DNA from: Phenylobacterium sp. | Lineage (GTDB): Bacteria > Pseudomonadota > Alphaproteobacteria > Caulobacterales > Caulobacteraceae | Direction: 5' to 3' | Length of the DNA stretch: 64,000 nt | Assembly: GCF_004299445.1 (NCBI RefSeq) | Contig: NZ_SCTC01000080.1 | Span: 62,001 to 126,000, forward strand | Shown here: positions 34,340 to 42,712 of the stretch, in pieces | How positions within the stretch are numbered: position 1 is the first letter of the stretch | Layout: each line of letters begins with the position of its first letter | Position numbers and translations under genes: made by a program | Notes under the pieces: generated by a model | The model's input: the letters and a program-made list of their open reading frames with translations, nothing else | The model's database searches: none | Told to the model about the DNA's origin: nothing

Positions 34340-35275
34340 ATGGACCGTCTGGACGAGATCCGGGCCTTCGCCGCTGTGGCGGAGGCGAAGAGCTTCACCC
34401 AGGGCTCGCGCAAGCTGGGCGTCTCGGGCGCGCAGGTGTCGAAGCTGGTGGCGCGGCTGGAGAACCGGCTGGGCGCGCGGCTGTTGAACCGCACCACGCG
34501 CGACGTGTCGCTGACCGACACCGGCCAGGCCTACCTGGAACGCGCGCGCGACCTGATCGAGCAGTTCGACGCTCTCGAGAATTCCGTGAAGGACCAGGCC
34601 GGGCCGTCGGGAAACCTGAAGGTCTCGGCCCCGGTGTCGTTCGGCAAGGGCCAGCTTACGCCCGCTCTGCTGGACTTCGCATCCCAGTGCCTGGCGGTGT
34701 CGCTGGACGTCAGCTTCTCGGACCGGATGGTGAACCTGGTGGAAGAGGGGTTCGACGTGGCCGTTCGGATCGGCCACCTGCAGGACTCGTCGCTGGTGGC
34801 GCGCAAGCTGGCGGCCGTCCGCATGGTCACCTGTGCCGCGCCGGCCTACCTGGCGGGGGCGGGAACGCCGCTGACCCTGGGCGAACTGGCCGCCCACGAG
34901 GCGATCCTGGACACCAATGCCCGCGACGCCACCGTCTGGCGCTTCGGTCGGGGCACCGAGGCCATGGAGGTGCGGGTCCATGGCCGGCTGCGCTTCAACG
35001 GCGCGGAGGCCTGCGTCGAGGCCGCAGTGCGGGGCATGGGCATCCTGCGCACCCCCGCGTTTGCGGCGGCGGACGAGTTGCGCTCAGGCCGGCTGATCCC
35101 GGTGCTGTGCAACTACGAGCCCGAGGAGATCTACGTCCACGCGGTCTATCCGCATGCACGCCACCTGGCGGCCAAGGTGCGGGCCTTCGTCGACTTCCTG
35201 GCCCAGCGCTATGCGGGCGAACCCGCCTGGCACCAGGGATGGGGCAGCCGCCATCCGGTGGCGGCGGCAGAGTAG
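34340..35275 (+). CDS. LysR-family transcriptional regulator
   Basis: 311 residues. The HTH is MDRLDEIRAFAAVAEAKSFTQGSRKLGVSGAQVSKLVARLENRLGARLLNRTTRDVSLTDTGQAYLERA, the form typical of the DsdC/AaeR-like subgroup that begins MDRL..I..F..VAE. A C-terminal effector domain follows from about residue 90. AGGAAAG lies 6 bases before the ATG. Divergence from the FMN reductase suggests control of that gene; a short TATC-N4-GATA dyad at 34315-34326 could be part of the site. Confidence 0.92.
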   Translation: MDRLDEIRAFAAVAEAKSFTQGSRKLGVSGAQVSKLVARLENRLGARLLNRTTRDVSLTDTGQAYLERARDLIEQFDALENSVKDQAGPSGNLKVSAPVSFGKGQLTPALLDFASQCLAVSLDVSFSDRMVNLVEEGFDVAVRIGHLQDSSLVARKLAAVRMVTCAAPAYLAGAGTPLTLGELAAHEAILDTNARDATVWRFGRGTEAMEVRVHGRLRFNGAEACVEAAVRGMGILRTPAFAAADELRSGRLIPVLCNYEPEEIYVHAVYPHARHLAAKVRAFVDFLAQRYAGEPAWHQGWGSRHPVAAAE

Positions 35276-35277
35276 GT

Positions 35278-36111
35278 TCAGGCGAAGGCGATCCAGCGGC
35301 CGGCGGCGGCCGTCGTCACCCAGACCAGGATCGAGGCGTAGGCCAGGGCTTTGACGGCCGGGCCCGCGCCCTGCGAGCCGCGGCCCGAGCTGACGATCTG
35401 CACGCCCGCCGCCGCGAGGATGAGCGCCAGGTAGACCAGGATCATGATCTTGTTGGCCGGGTCGAGGTGCGCGTAGTCGTCGGGCTTGTAGATGACATGG
35501 TGCAGCGCCGCCTGGGTGACCATGAGTGCGACGAGGCCCGCGAGGTAGATGATCCGGGTCAGGCCTCGGGTCACGAACAGCACCAGCAGCGCGCCCGCGA
35601 TGATGACGTGCCAGAGGCCGGGGTTCACCAGCTTGGCGACGGCGAAGACGCCGACCGACAGGCCGAACACGGCCATGCCCAGAGCGGCGGCCAGGGCTGC
35701 GCCCTTGCCGAGGCGACCGTCGGCTTTCGCCGCCGGCAGGCTGACGCCGTACGTGAGGATGATGGCGGCCGCCAAGCCCAGCATCTTCGCCGTGAAGGCC
35801 TCCGACGTGTAGAGGCGCTCAGGGTTCGACGTGCCGATCAACAGGCCGGTGGCCAGGATGCCAACGACCCCCAGGTTGAGCCAGGGCAGCACGCCGCGGC
35901 GCACTTCCGACGGCGACTCGTCGGTGAGTCCGACGCCGATCAGGCGCAGGTTGAGCAGCAGGCTGGCCCCGCCCAGCAGCGCCAGCGACAGCAAGTGCAG
36001 CACTTCCCACTGTGCGAAGTAGGGTTTGACCCAAGCTCCGGGGAAGGTGTCGTCCAGTTGGCCGACCCAGCCGGCGAGCTGGGGGAAGAAATCCTGAGGC
36101 GCGATGGTCAT
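35278..36111 (-). CDS. Multi-pass membrane protein, paralogue of the upstream gene
   Basis: 277 residues, about seven membrane helices, not recognised as a named family. The segment WEVLHLLSLALLGGASLLLNLRLIGVG near the second helix matches the paralogous protein encoded just upstream (EGTHVLSLMLFAGTIFLVDFRLLGVG), with a conserved His in the membrane that could bind heme. Other His residues (ALHHVIYK, NPGLWHVIIAG) lie near helix ends. ATG at 36111 overlaps the stop of the upstream gene (ATGA), so the two are translated together and probably form one complex. Function unknown; a b-type cytochrome-like or CopD-like membrane unit is a guess. Confidence 0.75.
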   Translation of the reverse strand: MTIAPQDFFPQLAGWVGQLDDTFPGAWVKPYFAQWEVLHLLSLALLGGASLLLNLRLIGVGLTDESPSEVRRGVLPWLNLGVVGILATGLLIGTSNPERLYTSEAFTAKMLGLAAAIILTYGVSLPAAKADGRLGKGAALAAALGMAVFGLSVGVFAVAKLVNPGLWHVIIAGALLVLFVTRGLTRIIYLAGLVALMVTQAALHHVIYKPDDYAHLDPANKIMILVYLALILAAAGVQIVSSGRGSQGAGPAVKALAYASILVWVTTAAAGRWIAFA

Positions 36112-36722
36112 TGGGACACCTCCGAGAGGTCGATGGCGCCCCGCTCCGAGATGGCGCACTCCTGGGCGACATTGGCCCAGTGGGGGAGCGGCTTGCCGCA
36201 CTCGTACCAGTCATAGGCGATGAAGCGACCGAAGGTGATCACCGTCACCCAGGCCAGGATCGAGACCGTCGCCGACATACGCACCTTCAACGGCGGCTTC
36301 TCAGCGGTGTCCCACGCGTCGCGGTCCTTCTGCACCCGATAGTGGAAGATGAAGATGTTGATGACTGCGATCGCCAGGAAGATCAGCTTCAGGCGGAACC
36401 ACAGATTATGGTAATAAAGCAGCGGCTTGGCGTAGAAAAGTGCGACGCCGGTCACGACCATCAGCGCGAAGCCGAAGATGGTCAGCGGCAGCACGCGGTC
36501 GCTGATCACCGAAATCGGCGTCTTCTTGAAGCCAACGCCCAGGAGGCGGAAATCGACCAGGAAAATGGTCCCGGCGAAAAGCATCAGGGACAGCACGTGG
36601 GTGCCTTCCAGCAGGCCCCAGACGTTGAGCGTGCTGGCGAGCGCCTCGCTCCACGACGGATCGTATTCGCCGGGTCCTTTCCCGACCTTTGTGGCGAGCC
36701 ACACCAGGACGTCGCGGATCAA
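36108..36722 (-). CDS. Multi-pass membrane protein, first of an overlapping paralogous pair
   Basis: 204 residues with about five membrane helices (LEGTHVLSLMLFAGTIFLV, VLPLTIFGFALMVVTGVALFY, LWFRLKLIFLAIAVINIFIF, SATVSILAWVTVITFGRFI). The motif H-x-LSL-x-L-x2-G-x3-L-x3-RL-x-GVG is shared with the downstream protein, showing descent from a common ancestor. The C-terminus carries DWYECGKPLPHWANVAQECAI with two Cys residues outside the membrane helices. TTG start with GGGGGAG upstream. It overlaps the next gene by 4 bases. Function unknown. Confidence 0.75.
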   Translation of the reverse strand: MIRDVLVWLATKVGKGPGEYDPSWSEALASTLNVWGLLEGTHVLSLMLFAGTIFLVDFRLLGVGFKKTPISVISDRVLPLTIFGFALMVVTGVALFYAKPLLYYHNLWFRLKLIFLAIAVINIFIFHYRVQKDRDAWDTAEKPPLKVRMSATVSILAWVTVITFGRFIAYDWYECGKPLPHWANVAQECAISERGAIDLSEVSQ

Positions 36723-36829
36723 CGCGCTTCTCCCCCCAACTCCATACCGGAGCTTCTATAGGTTTCGCTTCACGCGTCCATTGCGGAATGCGTCGCCCCA
36801 GAAACACCCCCGACCAGGAAGCTAGATGG

Positions 36830-37375
36830 CTAAGGCGACCGCCGCAATGCGGGTCGAGAGGCGGCGGCGAGCGCCGACAGACTGTCCTGGAAGAGGGTCA
36901 GCGCCACCCGCAGCGCGCTCAGCCGAACCTCGGCGCGACCGACGTCGCCGAAGCATTCGACCCTGTGGCGGGTCGCCTGGCCGCGACGGGCGCATGCGAG
37001 GTGCACCAGGCCCGCAGGCGCTCCCGGCCCGCCTTCGGTGAAGCCGGTGATTGAGATGGCGATATCCGCGTGGCTGTGCTTCAGGGCTCCCTCGGCCATC
37101 GCGACGGCGCAGGGCTCGGACACGGCGCCCGCCGACTGCAAGATATCCTTCGGAACGCCCAACAGCTCGTGCTTGGCTTCATCAGTGTAGGTGACGAATC
37201 CGCGCTCGAAGGCGTGCGACTTGCCGGGAATGTCGGTGAGCAGGGAGGCGAGCAGGCCGCCGGTGCAACTCTCCGCCGACGCGAGCCGCAACTCGGCGGC
37301 GCAGGCCGCCTGCAGCACGGCCGCGGCCAGCCGGTCGATGTCGTCGGGCAGGGGCGGGGCGAGAGCTTCGGCCAT
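36830..37375 (-). CDS. pncC: CinA-C/PncC family nicotinamide-nucleotide amidase
   Basis: 181 residues, the stand-alone CinA C-terminal domain that deamidates NMN to NaMN in pyridine-nucleotide recycling. Diagnostic are RLASAESCTGGLLASLLTDIPGKSHAFERGFVTYTDEAKHELLGV (with the catalytic Ser in AESCTGG) and AISITGFTEGGPGAPAGLVHLA. The usual SITGIAGPGGGT...GT motif is altered here to SITGFTEGGPGAPAGLV, still within the family. The gene is divergent from the ThiO-like oxidase with a 73-base spacer. Confidence 0.88.
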   Translation of the reverse strand: MAEALAPPLPDDIDRLAAAVLQAACAAELRLASAESCTGGLLASLLTDIPGKSHAFERGFVTYTDEAKHELLGVPKDILQSAGAVSEPCAVAMAEGALKHSHADIAISITGFTEGGPGAPAGLVHLACARRGQATRHRVECFGDVGRAEVRLSALRVALTLFQDSLSALAAASRPALRRSP

Positions 37376-37448
37376 TGCGTCCGGAACACCGCGGGACAGC
37401 TACGGTTCCGGGCCTTGATTTTAGCTGGGCCAGCGGGTCGTTAGGCGT

Positions 37449-38480
37449 ATGAACGCAAGCCCGCGAGTCACGGTCGCCGGCGCCGGCGTGCTGGGCCTGA
37501 CCACGGCGCTGGCGCTGGCGGACGCGGGCTGCCGCGTGACCGTGGCGGATCCAGGTGGGCCCAATGCCTCGAGCGTCGCGGCGGGCATGATCGCGCCGGT
37601 GTTCGAGGCGGTGCTGGACGAAACAGCGCGGCCGTACCCGGATCTTCTGCTCTCGGCCCGGGACCTGTGGCCGGCGCTGGCTGCTCGGGCGGGCATCGTG
37701 CTTGACCGGTCAGGCGCGCTGGCCGTCGGCCGAGACGCCTGGCTGGACGGCCTGGCCGCCGCCTTCGCCAGGCTGGGCCAGCGCCCGACTGAGCTCGGCG
37801 GTGTGACGGCGCGGGGGCTCGCGCCCGGCCTCTCGGAGGCGTTCCCGCGAGCGCTGCTGTCCCGCGAGGACTGGCGGGTCGACGCGCGACCGGCCCTGGC
37901 CGCCCTGACGGCGGCGGCGCGCGAGGCAGGGGTAGGATTCGTCTCGGAGCCCGTGCGGGGCCGAGGCCAGTCCGACGTCCTGGTGGTCGCCACGGGGGCG
38001 GCCCAGGAGCTTCTGGAGGTCGCGCCGGAGCTCTCCGTGCTTTCGCCGATCAAGGGCCATATCGTCCGCGTCGCGAGCCCCTCCTGCGGAGCCGTCGTGC
38101 GCGCCGAGGGCGTCTACGCGTCGCCAGGCGCGGAAATGATCTTCGGCGCCACGATGGAGGCGGGTCGGACGGATGCCGGCGTCGACGAGGCCTTGGCCAC
38201 GCCGCTGCTCGCCGGCGGTCTGAAGCTGTTTCCCGGCCTGGCTGGCGCGCAGGTGGAGATTTCGGCCGGCATCCGGGCGGCGACGCGCGACGGACTGCCG
38301 CTGGTAGGGTGGAGCGAGGCGGAGCCGGGCGTGATCCTGGCGACGGGGGCGAGGCGTAACGGGTGGTTGCTGGCGCCGCTGGTGGCCCGGATCGTGGCGG
38401 CTTGCGTGACGGGGCGCGAACGCGGGCCATATGCCGACCGGATGGATCCGGCGCGGTTCCGCGCGTCCCTTTGGGACTGA
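37449..38480 (+). CDS. FAD-dependent amine oxidase, glycine oxidase/ThiO-like
   Basis: 343 residues of the D-amino-acid/glycine oxidase (DAO) superfamily. N-terminal FAD site RVTVAGAGVLGLTTALALADAGCRVTVAD (GxGxxG) and the second FAD-contact segment SSVAAGMIAPVFEAV. The C-terminal GIRAATRDGLPLVGWSEAEPGVILATGARRNGWLLAPLVA matches the ThiO-type consensus. ThiO makes the iminoglycine needed for the thiazole ring of thiamin, but no other thi gene is adjacent, so the substrate could be another small amine or D-amino acid. The acyl-CoA dehydrogenase starts 14 bases downstream. Confidence 0.83.
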   Translation: MNASPRVTVAGAGVLGLTTALALADAGCRVTVADPGGPNASSVAAGMIAPVFEAVLDETARPYPDLLLSARDLWPALAARAGIVLDRSGALAVGRDAWLDGLAAAFARLGQRPTELGGVTARGLAPGLSEAFPRALLSREDWRVDARPALAALTAAAREAGVGFVSEPVRGRGQSDVLVVATGAAQELLEVAPELSVLSPIKGHIVRVASPSCGAVVRAEGVYASPGAEMIFGATMEAGRTDAGVDEALATPLLAGGLKLFPGLAGAQVEISAGIRAATRDGLPLVGWSEAEPGVILATGARRNGWLLAPLVARIVAACVTGRERGPYADRMDPARFRASLWD

Positions 38481-38494
38481 GGGTGGGGAAGACG

Positions 38495-39664
38495 ATGAAC
38501 GGCTTCTGGCTGTCGGACGAACAGCAGGCGATCCGCGACGCGGTCCTGCGCCTGTGCGAGCGCTTTGACGCCGACTACTGGCGGCGCACGGACGAGAGCG
38601 GCGAATTCCCGGAGGCCTTTGTGGCGGCGATGGCCGAGGCCGGTTGGCTGGGCGTGGCCATGCCGACGGAGCTGGGCGGCTCGGGCCTGGGACTGACCGA
38701 AGCCGCCATCGTCATGCAGGCGGTGGCCGAGAGCGGGGCGGGCTTTTCGGGGGCCAGCGCGATGCACCTGAACATCTTCGGCCTGATGCCGGTGGTGAAG
38801 TTCGGGACCGAGGCACAGCGCCAGCGGGCCATCCCGCGGATCATCGCCGGCCAGGACAAGACCTGCTTCGCCGTCACCGAGCCGGACGCTGGCCTGGACA
38901 CCACCAGCCTCACCACCCGGGCCGACCGCACCAACGACGGCTATGTCATCCGCGGCCGGAAGATGTGGACGACCAACGCCCAGCGCGCGACCAAGATGCT
39001 GATCATCGCGCGTACGACGCCGAAGGATCAGGTGAAGCGGCCGACCGAGGGCCTGAGCCTCTTCTACACCGACTTCGATCGCAGCCGGATCACGGCCACG
39101 CCGATCCCCAAGATGGGACGGAAAGCCGTTGAATCGAATGCCGTTTTCATCGACGACCTGCACGTGCCGGCCGAGGATCTGGTCGGCGAGGAGGGGCGGG
39201 GCTTCTACTACCTGCTGGAGGGGCTGAACCCTGAGCGCGTGCTGATCGGCGCCGAAGCCGTGGGTCTCGGGCGAGCCGCGCTGAAACGCGCAGCGACCTA
39301 TGCGAAGGAGCGGGTCGTATTCGGCCGGCCCATCGGCCAGAATCAGGGGGTGGCCCACCCGCTGGCCAAGGCCTGGGCCGAGCTGGAGGCCGCGAACCTG
39401 ATGGCCTTCAAGGCCGCCGCCCTGCACGACGCCGGGCGGGACTGCGGAGCCGAAGCCAATGCAGCCAAGTTCCTGGGCGGCGAGGCGGGCTTCAACGCCT
39501 GCGAGGCGGCGGTGCTGGCGCACGGCGGCATGGGCTACGCCAAGGAGTTCCATGTCGAGCGCTACTTCCGCGAGGCGATGATCGCCCGCATCGCGCCCGT
39601 GAGCCGCGAAATGATCCTGAACTACATCGCCGAAAGAGTGCTGGGCCTGCCCAAGAGCTACTGA
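38495..39664 (+). CDS. Acyl-CoA dehydrogenase
   Basis: 389 residues, the standard length. Domains: N-terminal helical (FWLSDEQQAIRDAVLRLCERF), middle beta (DKTCFAVTEPDAGLDTTSLTTRADRTNDGYVIRGRKMWTTNAQRATKMLIIARTT) and C-terminal helical (GFYYLLEGLNPERVLIGAEAVGLGRAALKRAATYAKERVVFGRPIGQNQGV). These bind FAD and oxidise the alpha-beta bond of an acyl-CoA. The catalytic Glu position cannot be fixed from sequence alone. ATG has GGGGAAG upstream. The gene follows the ThiO-like oxidase by 14 bases; a functional link between them is not obvious. A 9-bp stem overlaps the stop. Confidence 0.92.
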   Translation: MNGFWLSDEQQAIRDAVLRLCERFDADYWRRTDESGEFPEAFVAAMAEAGWLGVAMPTELGGSGLGLTEAAIVMQAVAESGAGFSGASAMHLNIFGLMPVVKFGTEAQRQRAIPRIIAGQDKTCFAVTEPDAGLDTTSLTTRADRTNDGYVIRGRKMWTTNAQRATKMLIIARTTPKDQVKRPTEGLSLFYTDFDRSRITATPIPKMGRKAVESNAVFIDDLHVPAEDLVGEEGRGFYYLLEGLNPERVLIGAEAVGLGRAALKRAATYAKERVVFGRPIGQNQGVAHPLAKAWAELEAANLMAFKAAALHDAGRDCGAEANAAKFLGGEAGFNACEAAVLAHGGMGYAKEFHVERYFREAMIARIAPVSREMILNYIAERVLGLPKSY

Positions 39665-39673
39665 CAGGCCCAG
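39641..39673. terminator. Hairpin at the acyl-CoA dehydrogenase stop
   Basis: CTGGGCCTG (39641-39649) pairs perfectly with CAGGCCCAG (39665-39673). It spans the end of the acyl-CoA dehydrogenase gene and the 21-base gap to the convergent tonB end, and may serve as a two-way terminator. No T-tract. Confidence 0.5.
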
Positions 39674-39685
39674 CGAGTAGGGGGC

Positions 39686-40381
39686 TCACTTCAGGTTGAA
39701 GGTGATCGGGATCGAGACCTGGCCGCCTTCGACCGCTTGGCCATCGACGGTGCGCGGGCTCATCACGAAGTAACGCGAGAGCTTGAGCGCGGCGTCGCCG
39801 AAGCCGCTGTTGGCCGGGGTCAGCGAGGCCACCTTGCAGCCGGTGACCGAGCCGCTGGCGGTGACCATGCAGTTCAGCACTGCACGGCCTTCGGTTTCCA
39901 TCCGCATCTCGCGGTCCGGATAGAAGCGTTCGAACTCGCGTGCGCCGGGCCGCTTGAGCCAGGTGGGATTGCGGATGATCGGGTCGGGCGGCGAGGGCTG
40001 AGCGACTGGGCCAGGCGTGAGGTTCGCCAATGGACCGATTGGCGCGTCCGGGACGGGCGTCGGATCGGCGGGGAGGGGCGCGACATTGGTCGGCGTCGAG
40101 GTCGGCGTCGGCGCATGCAGCTGGACGGGCGTGGTCACCGACTTGGACGCCTCCGGAGGCGGAGGCGGCGGCGGTGGCTTGGGCGGGGTGTAGAATTCCA
40201 GGTCCAGCAGCGGGGGTTCCACCGTGGGCGGCGCCTTGGGCGGCGCGAATTGCATCATCGCCAGATAGGCGGCCACGGCGGCGTGGACGCCCAGCGAGGC
40301 GGCGACAATGAGGGTGGTCTTGGCAGGTGTGCGCCGGCCCTGGGGCGCGAAATCGAAGGGGAGGGCTTGGCGGATGACCAT
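39686..40381 (-). CDS. tonB: TonB-family energy transducer
   Basis: 231 residues: a cytoplasmic N-terminus, one membrane helix (TTLIVAASLGVHAAVAAYLAMMQFA, about 21-45), a periplasmic Pro-rich spacer (PPKPPPPPPPPEAS and PTP/TPT repeats), and a C-terminal TonB domain (about 140-231) containing FYPDREMRMETEGRAVLNCMVTASGSVTGCKVASLTPANSGFGDAALKLSRYFVMSPR, the usual YP..A....EG.V.....V...G.V......S...GFD.AAL pattern. It couples the inner-membrane proton gradient to outer-membrane receptors. The two Cys residues in the C-domain (NCMV, GCKV) could pair. No exbB/exbD is nearby. Confidence 0.9.
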   Translation of the reverse strand: MVIRQALPFDFAPQGRRTPAKTTLIVAASLGVHAAVAAYLAMMQFAPPKAPPTVEPPLLDLEFYTPPKPPPPPPPPEASKSVTTPVQLHAPTPTSTPTNVAPLPADPTPVPDAPIGPLANLTPGPVAQPSPPDPIIRNPTWLKRPGAREFERFYPDREMRMETEGRAVLNCMVTASGSVTGCKVASLTPANSGFGDAALKLSRYFVMSPRTVDGQAVEGGQVSIPITFNLK

Positions 40382-40480
40382 CTCGGGCTCCCAGTTGTCT
40401 TACGCATGTAGTCTGCGCGGCCGATTACGTCGGTAATTTGGCGAAGCCGTGGAGAGGCGATGGGGAAAGTCGGAACAGGG

Positions 40481-40496
40481 TTATTCCCGCGTTAAC
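40481..40496 (+). promoter_or_regulatory. CtrA-like binding site upstream of the transglycosylase gene
   Basis: TTAT-TCCCGCG-TTAAC matches the CtrA consensus TTAA-N7-TTAAC at eight of nine fixed positions and ends 23 bases before the transglycosylase ATG (40520). This is the position expected for a CtrA-activated promoter. A single match in a 64-kb window can occur by chance, though TTAA is rare in this GC-rich DNA. Confidence 0.5.
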
Positions 40497-40519
40497 CATG
40501 ATCGCGGACTCCTGCGTCC

Positions 40520-41344
40520 ATGGCCGTCCAGGGAATCCGCGCCATCGTCGAACAAGCGATCGACCGCGCCTCGAGGGCGACGGGCGTCGATTTCGGATTC
40601 CTGATGAAGACCGCGGGCCGCGAGTCGAGCTTCAACCCCCGAGCTCAGGCGTCGACCTCGTCGGCCGCGGGCCTGTTCCAGTTCGTCGAGCAGACCTGGC
40701 TCAGCACCCTCAAGCAGCACGGGTCGAAGCACGGCTACGCCCGCTATGCCGACCTGATCACCAGGGGCTCGGACGGCCGCTATCGCGTACAGGGCGATGA
40801 GGCTCGCCGCGCCGTCATGGACCTGCGCCTCGACCCGCACGCCGCTTCGCTGATGGCCGGCGAACTCACGTCGGACCACGCCGCGTACCTGAAGGGCCGC
40901 GTCGGCCGTGAACCGACGGCTGGCGAGCTGTACGCAGCCCACTTCCTGGGCCCCCAGGGGTCGGCGCGTCTGATCAAGGCGGTGGAGAACCAGCCCGGCG
41001 CGTCGGCCGCCTCGCTGTTTCCAGATGCGGCGCGGTCGAACCGCTCGATCTTCTTCCGTGACGGGCGCGAGCGTTCGGTCAGCGAAGTCTACGCCAACCT
41101 GACCAAGACCGGCGGCGCGCAGCAGGCGGTGAGCGCCACGCAGGAGAGGCCCGATGCGGACGGCGGCTTCGTCCAGTATGCGTCGATGCGCCAGCAGGCG
41201 CGCCAGCGCGAGCAGGACGCCCTGATCGCGCTGATCCTGCGCGGCTCGCAGCCAGCCGATCAGGCGGGCGTCGGCAGCCGCCTGGCCGGCTCGCTGTTCA
41301 CCAGCGAGATGCTGAAGGTCCTGTCGGACAACCGAGAGAGCTAG
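40520..41344 (+). CDS. Lytic-transglycosylase-like (SLT/lysozyme fold) protein
   Basis: 274 residues without a signal peptide. The lysozyme-like domain (about 10-110) shows ATGVDFGFLMKTAGRESSFNPRAQASTSSAAGLFQFVEQTWL, with the catalytic Glu in GRESSF and the SSAAGLFQF helix, then AAGELYAAHFLGPQGSARLI. Such proteins cut peptidoglycan to allow flagella, pili or secretion machines through the wall. Caulobacter PleA belongs to this class; whether this is its orthologue cannot be settled here. The upstream CtrA-like site fits a polar-morphogenesis role. The C-terminal 110 residues are basic and probably flexible. The stop overlaps the convergent CoA-transferase end by 4 bases. Confidence 0.82.
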   Translation: MAVQGIRAIVEQAIDRASRATGVDFGFLMKTAGRESSFNPRAQASTSSAAGLFQFVEQTWLSTLKQHGSKHGYARYADLITRGSDGRYRVQGDEARRAVMDLRLDPHAASLMAGELTSDHAAYLKGRVGREPTAGELYAAHFLGPQGSARLIKAVENQPGASAASLFPDAARSNRSIFFRDGRERSVSEVYANLTKTGGAQQAVSATQERPDADGGFVQYASMRQQARQREQDALIALILRGSQPADQAGVGSRLAGSLFTSEMLKVLSDNRES

Positions 41345-42537
41345 GCCGCAGCGCCCTGTGAGATCATCGCGTCGATCTCGCTCGGGCCGTAACCCAGCTC
41401 GGCGAGGACGTCGCGGGTGTGCTCGCCCAGGCGTGGGGCGCGGGGGCGGGTCTCCTGTTGCAGTCCCGGGAACACCGCAGGGGCGGCGGGGGAGCGGTAG
41501 GTCCCGCCCTGGCCGTCGTCGACCGGCACGAAGCAGCCCGCGGCGTCGGCCTGCGCGTCCTGGGCCACCTCGGCAGGCGTCTGGAACGGCGCCCAGACGA
41601 GGTCGGCGGCGTCGAGCCGGCGGGCGATCTCGTCGAACGGCAGGGCGGCGAAGGCGGCGTCCAGCTCAGCGGACAGCTCGCGGGCGTTCTTGCGGCGCGC
41701 CTTGCCGCTGGCGAACCGCTCGTCCTTGACCAGGTCAGGCCGCCCCGCCGCTTCGGCGAATTTCTCCCAGCCGCCGCTCGAGCCTCGGGGGTTGTGCACG
41801 AACCAGCGGCCGTCCGAGCTGCGAAAGTGGTTGGCCACCGCGTTGATCGGATTGTCGCGCGGTCGGATCGAGGCCAGCCGGCCCATCTTCAGCTGCACGG
41901 CCATGTCCGAGCCCATCAGGTAGACGCCCGACGCCAGCAGCGAGGTCTGCACCACGCGGCCCACGCCGGTTCGTTCGCGCTCGTAGAGGGCCGCCAGGAT
42001 CGCCGAGACGGTCGCCAGCGAGGTGGTGTGGTCGCCCATCCCCGAGGTGCGCATGAAGGGCTCGGCGCCCTTGGGGGCGGTCATGTAGCCGATGCCCGAC
42101 CGGGCCCAGAACGCGGTCACGTCGAAGCCGGGCAGGTGTGCGTCGGGCCCTTCCAGGCCGTAGCCGGTGATGACCGTGTAGACGAGGCGCGGGTTGGCGG
42201 CGCGGAGGGTGGCGTCGTCCAGGCCGTACTTCTTCAGCGAGACGGGCCGCACGTTGGTCAGGAACACGTCGGCCTCGGCCGCCAGCTTGGCCAGGGCGTC
42301 GCGCGCGGCGGGCTTGGTGATGTCGAGCACGATCCCGCGCTTGCCGCGGTTGTCGAACTCGAAGGTGGGGTTCGCGCCGATGTCGTTCGCGAGGTCGGCG
42401 AAGATGTGGCGCATGTTGTCGCCCTCGGGCCGCTCCACCTTGATCACGTCGGCGCCCCAGTCGCACAGGATGCACGCCGCGCCGGGGCCTGCGATGTAGG
42501 CGGAGAAATCGACGACCTTCAGGCCCTTCAGCAACAC
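41341..42537 (-). CDS. CaiB/BaiF family (class III) CoA transferase
   Basis: 398 residues. N-terminal LLKGLKVVDFSAYIAGPGAACILCDWGADVIKVERPEGDNMRHIF is diagnostic of the family. The catalytic Asp is expected in RTSGMGDHTTSLATVSAILAAL. It is a different lineage from the CoA transferase at 23.8 kb: the segment before the active site has a GIGYMTAPKG-type insertion. The GTG start has GGGAG 10 bases upstream. It stands alone, so its substrate acid is unknown. Confidence 0.92.
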   Translation of the reverse strand: MLLKGLKVVDFSAYIAGPGAACILCDWGADVIKVERPEGDNMRHIFADLANDIGANPTFEFDNRGKRGIVLDITKPAARDALAKLAAEADVFLTNVRPVSLKKYGLDDATLRAANPRLVYTVITGYGLEGPDAHLPGFDVTAFWARSGIGYMTAPKGAEPFMRTSGMGDHTTSLATVSAILAALYERERTGVGRVVQTSLLASGVYLMGSDMAVQLKMGRLASIRPRDNPINAVANHFRSSDGRWFVHNPRGSSGGWEKFAEAAGRPDLVKDERFASGKARRKNARELSAELDAAFAALPFDEIARRLDAADLVWAPFQTPAEVAQDAQADAAGCFVPVDDGQGGTYRSPAAPAVFPGLQQETRPRAPRLGEHTRDVLAELGYGPSEIDAMISQGAAA

Positions 42538-42591
42538 GAGCAGACTCCCAGCTTCTTTTGCGCGCCAGGGTACGGGATATGACGGGGCGGC

Positions 42592-42712
42592 GCCTAGAGC
42601 GCGTGGGGCGAAGGTGGATGTGGGTTTCGCCCCGAAACGCGCTCGAAATCAAAGAGATCGAGCCTGCTTGTCCGCCTCGGACGATTCCGGCTGAACCGGA
42701 CAGGCTCTAGGC
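42592..42712. repeat. REP-like palindromic element of about 120 bp
   Basis: The element is bounded by a 9-bp inverted repeat (GCCTAGAGC 42592-42600, GCTCTAGGC 42704-42712). It holds a hairpin with stem GAGCGCGT/ACGCGCTC and inner stem GGGGCGAA/TTCGCCCC, then AAAGAGATCGAGCCTG and a second hairpin with GAGCCTG...CAGGCTC. This plan (GAGCGCG...GTGGAT...TTTCGCCC...CGCGCTC..AAA..AGAGATCGAGC) matches a dispersed repeat common in alphaproteobacterial intergenic DNA. The stop codon of the pseudo-kinase gene lies inside its right end. Confidence 0.7.
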
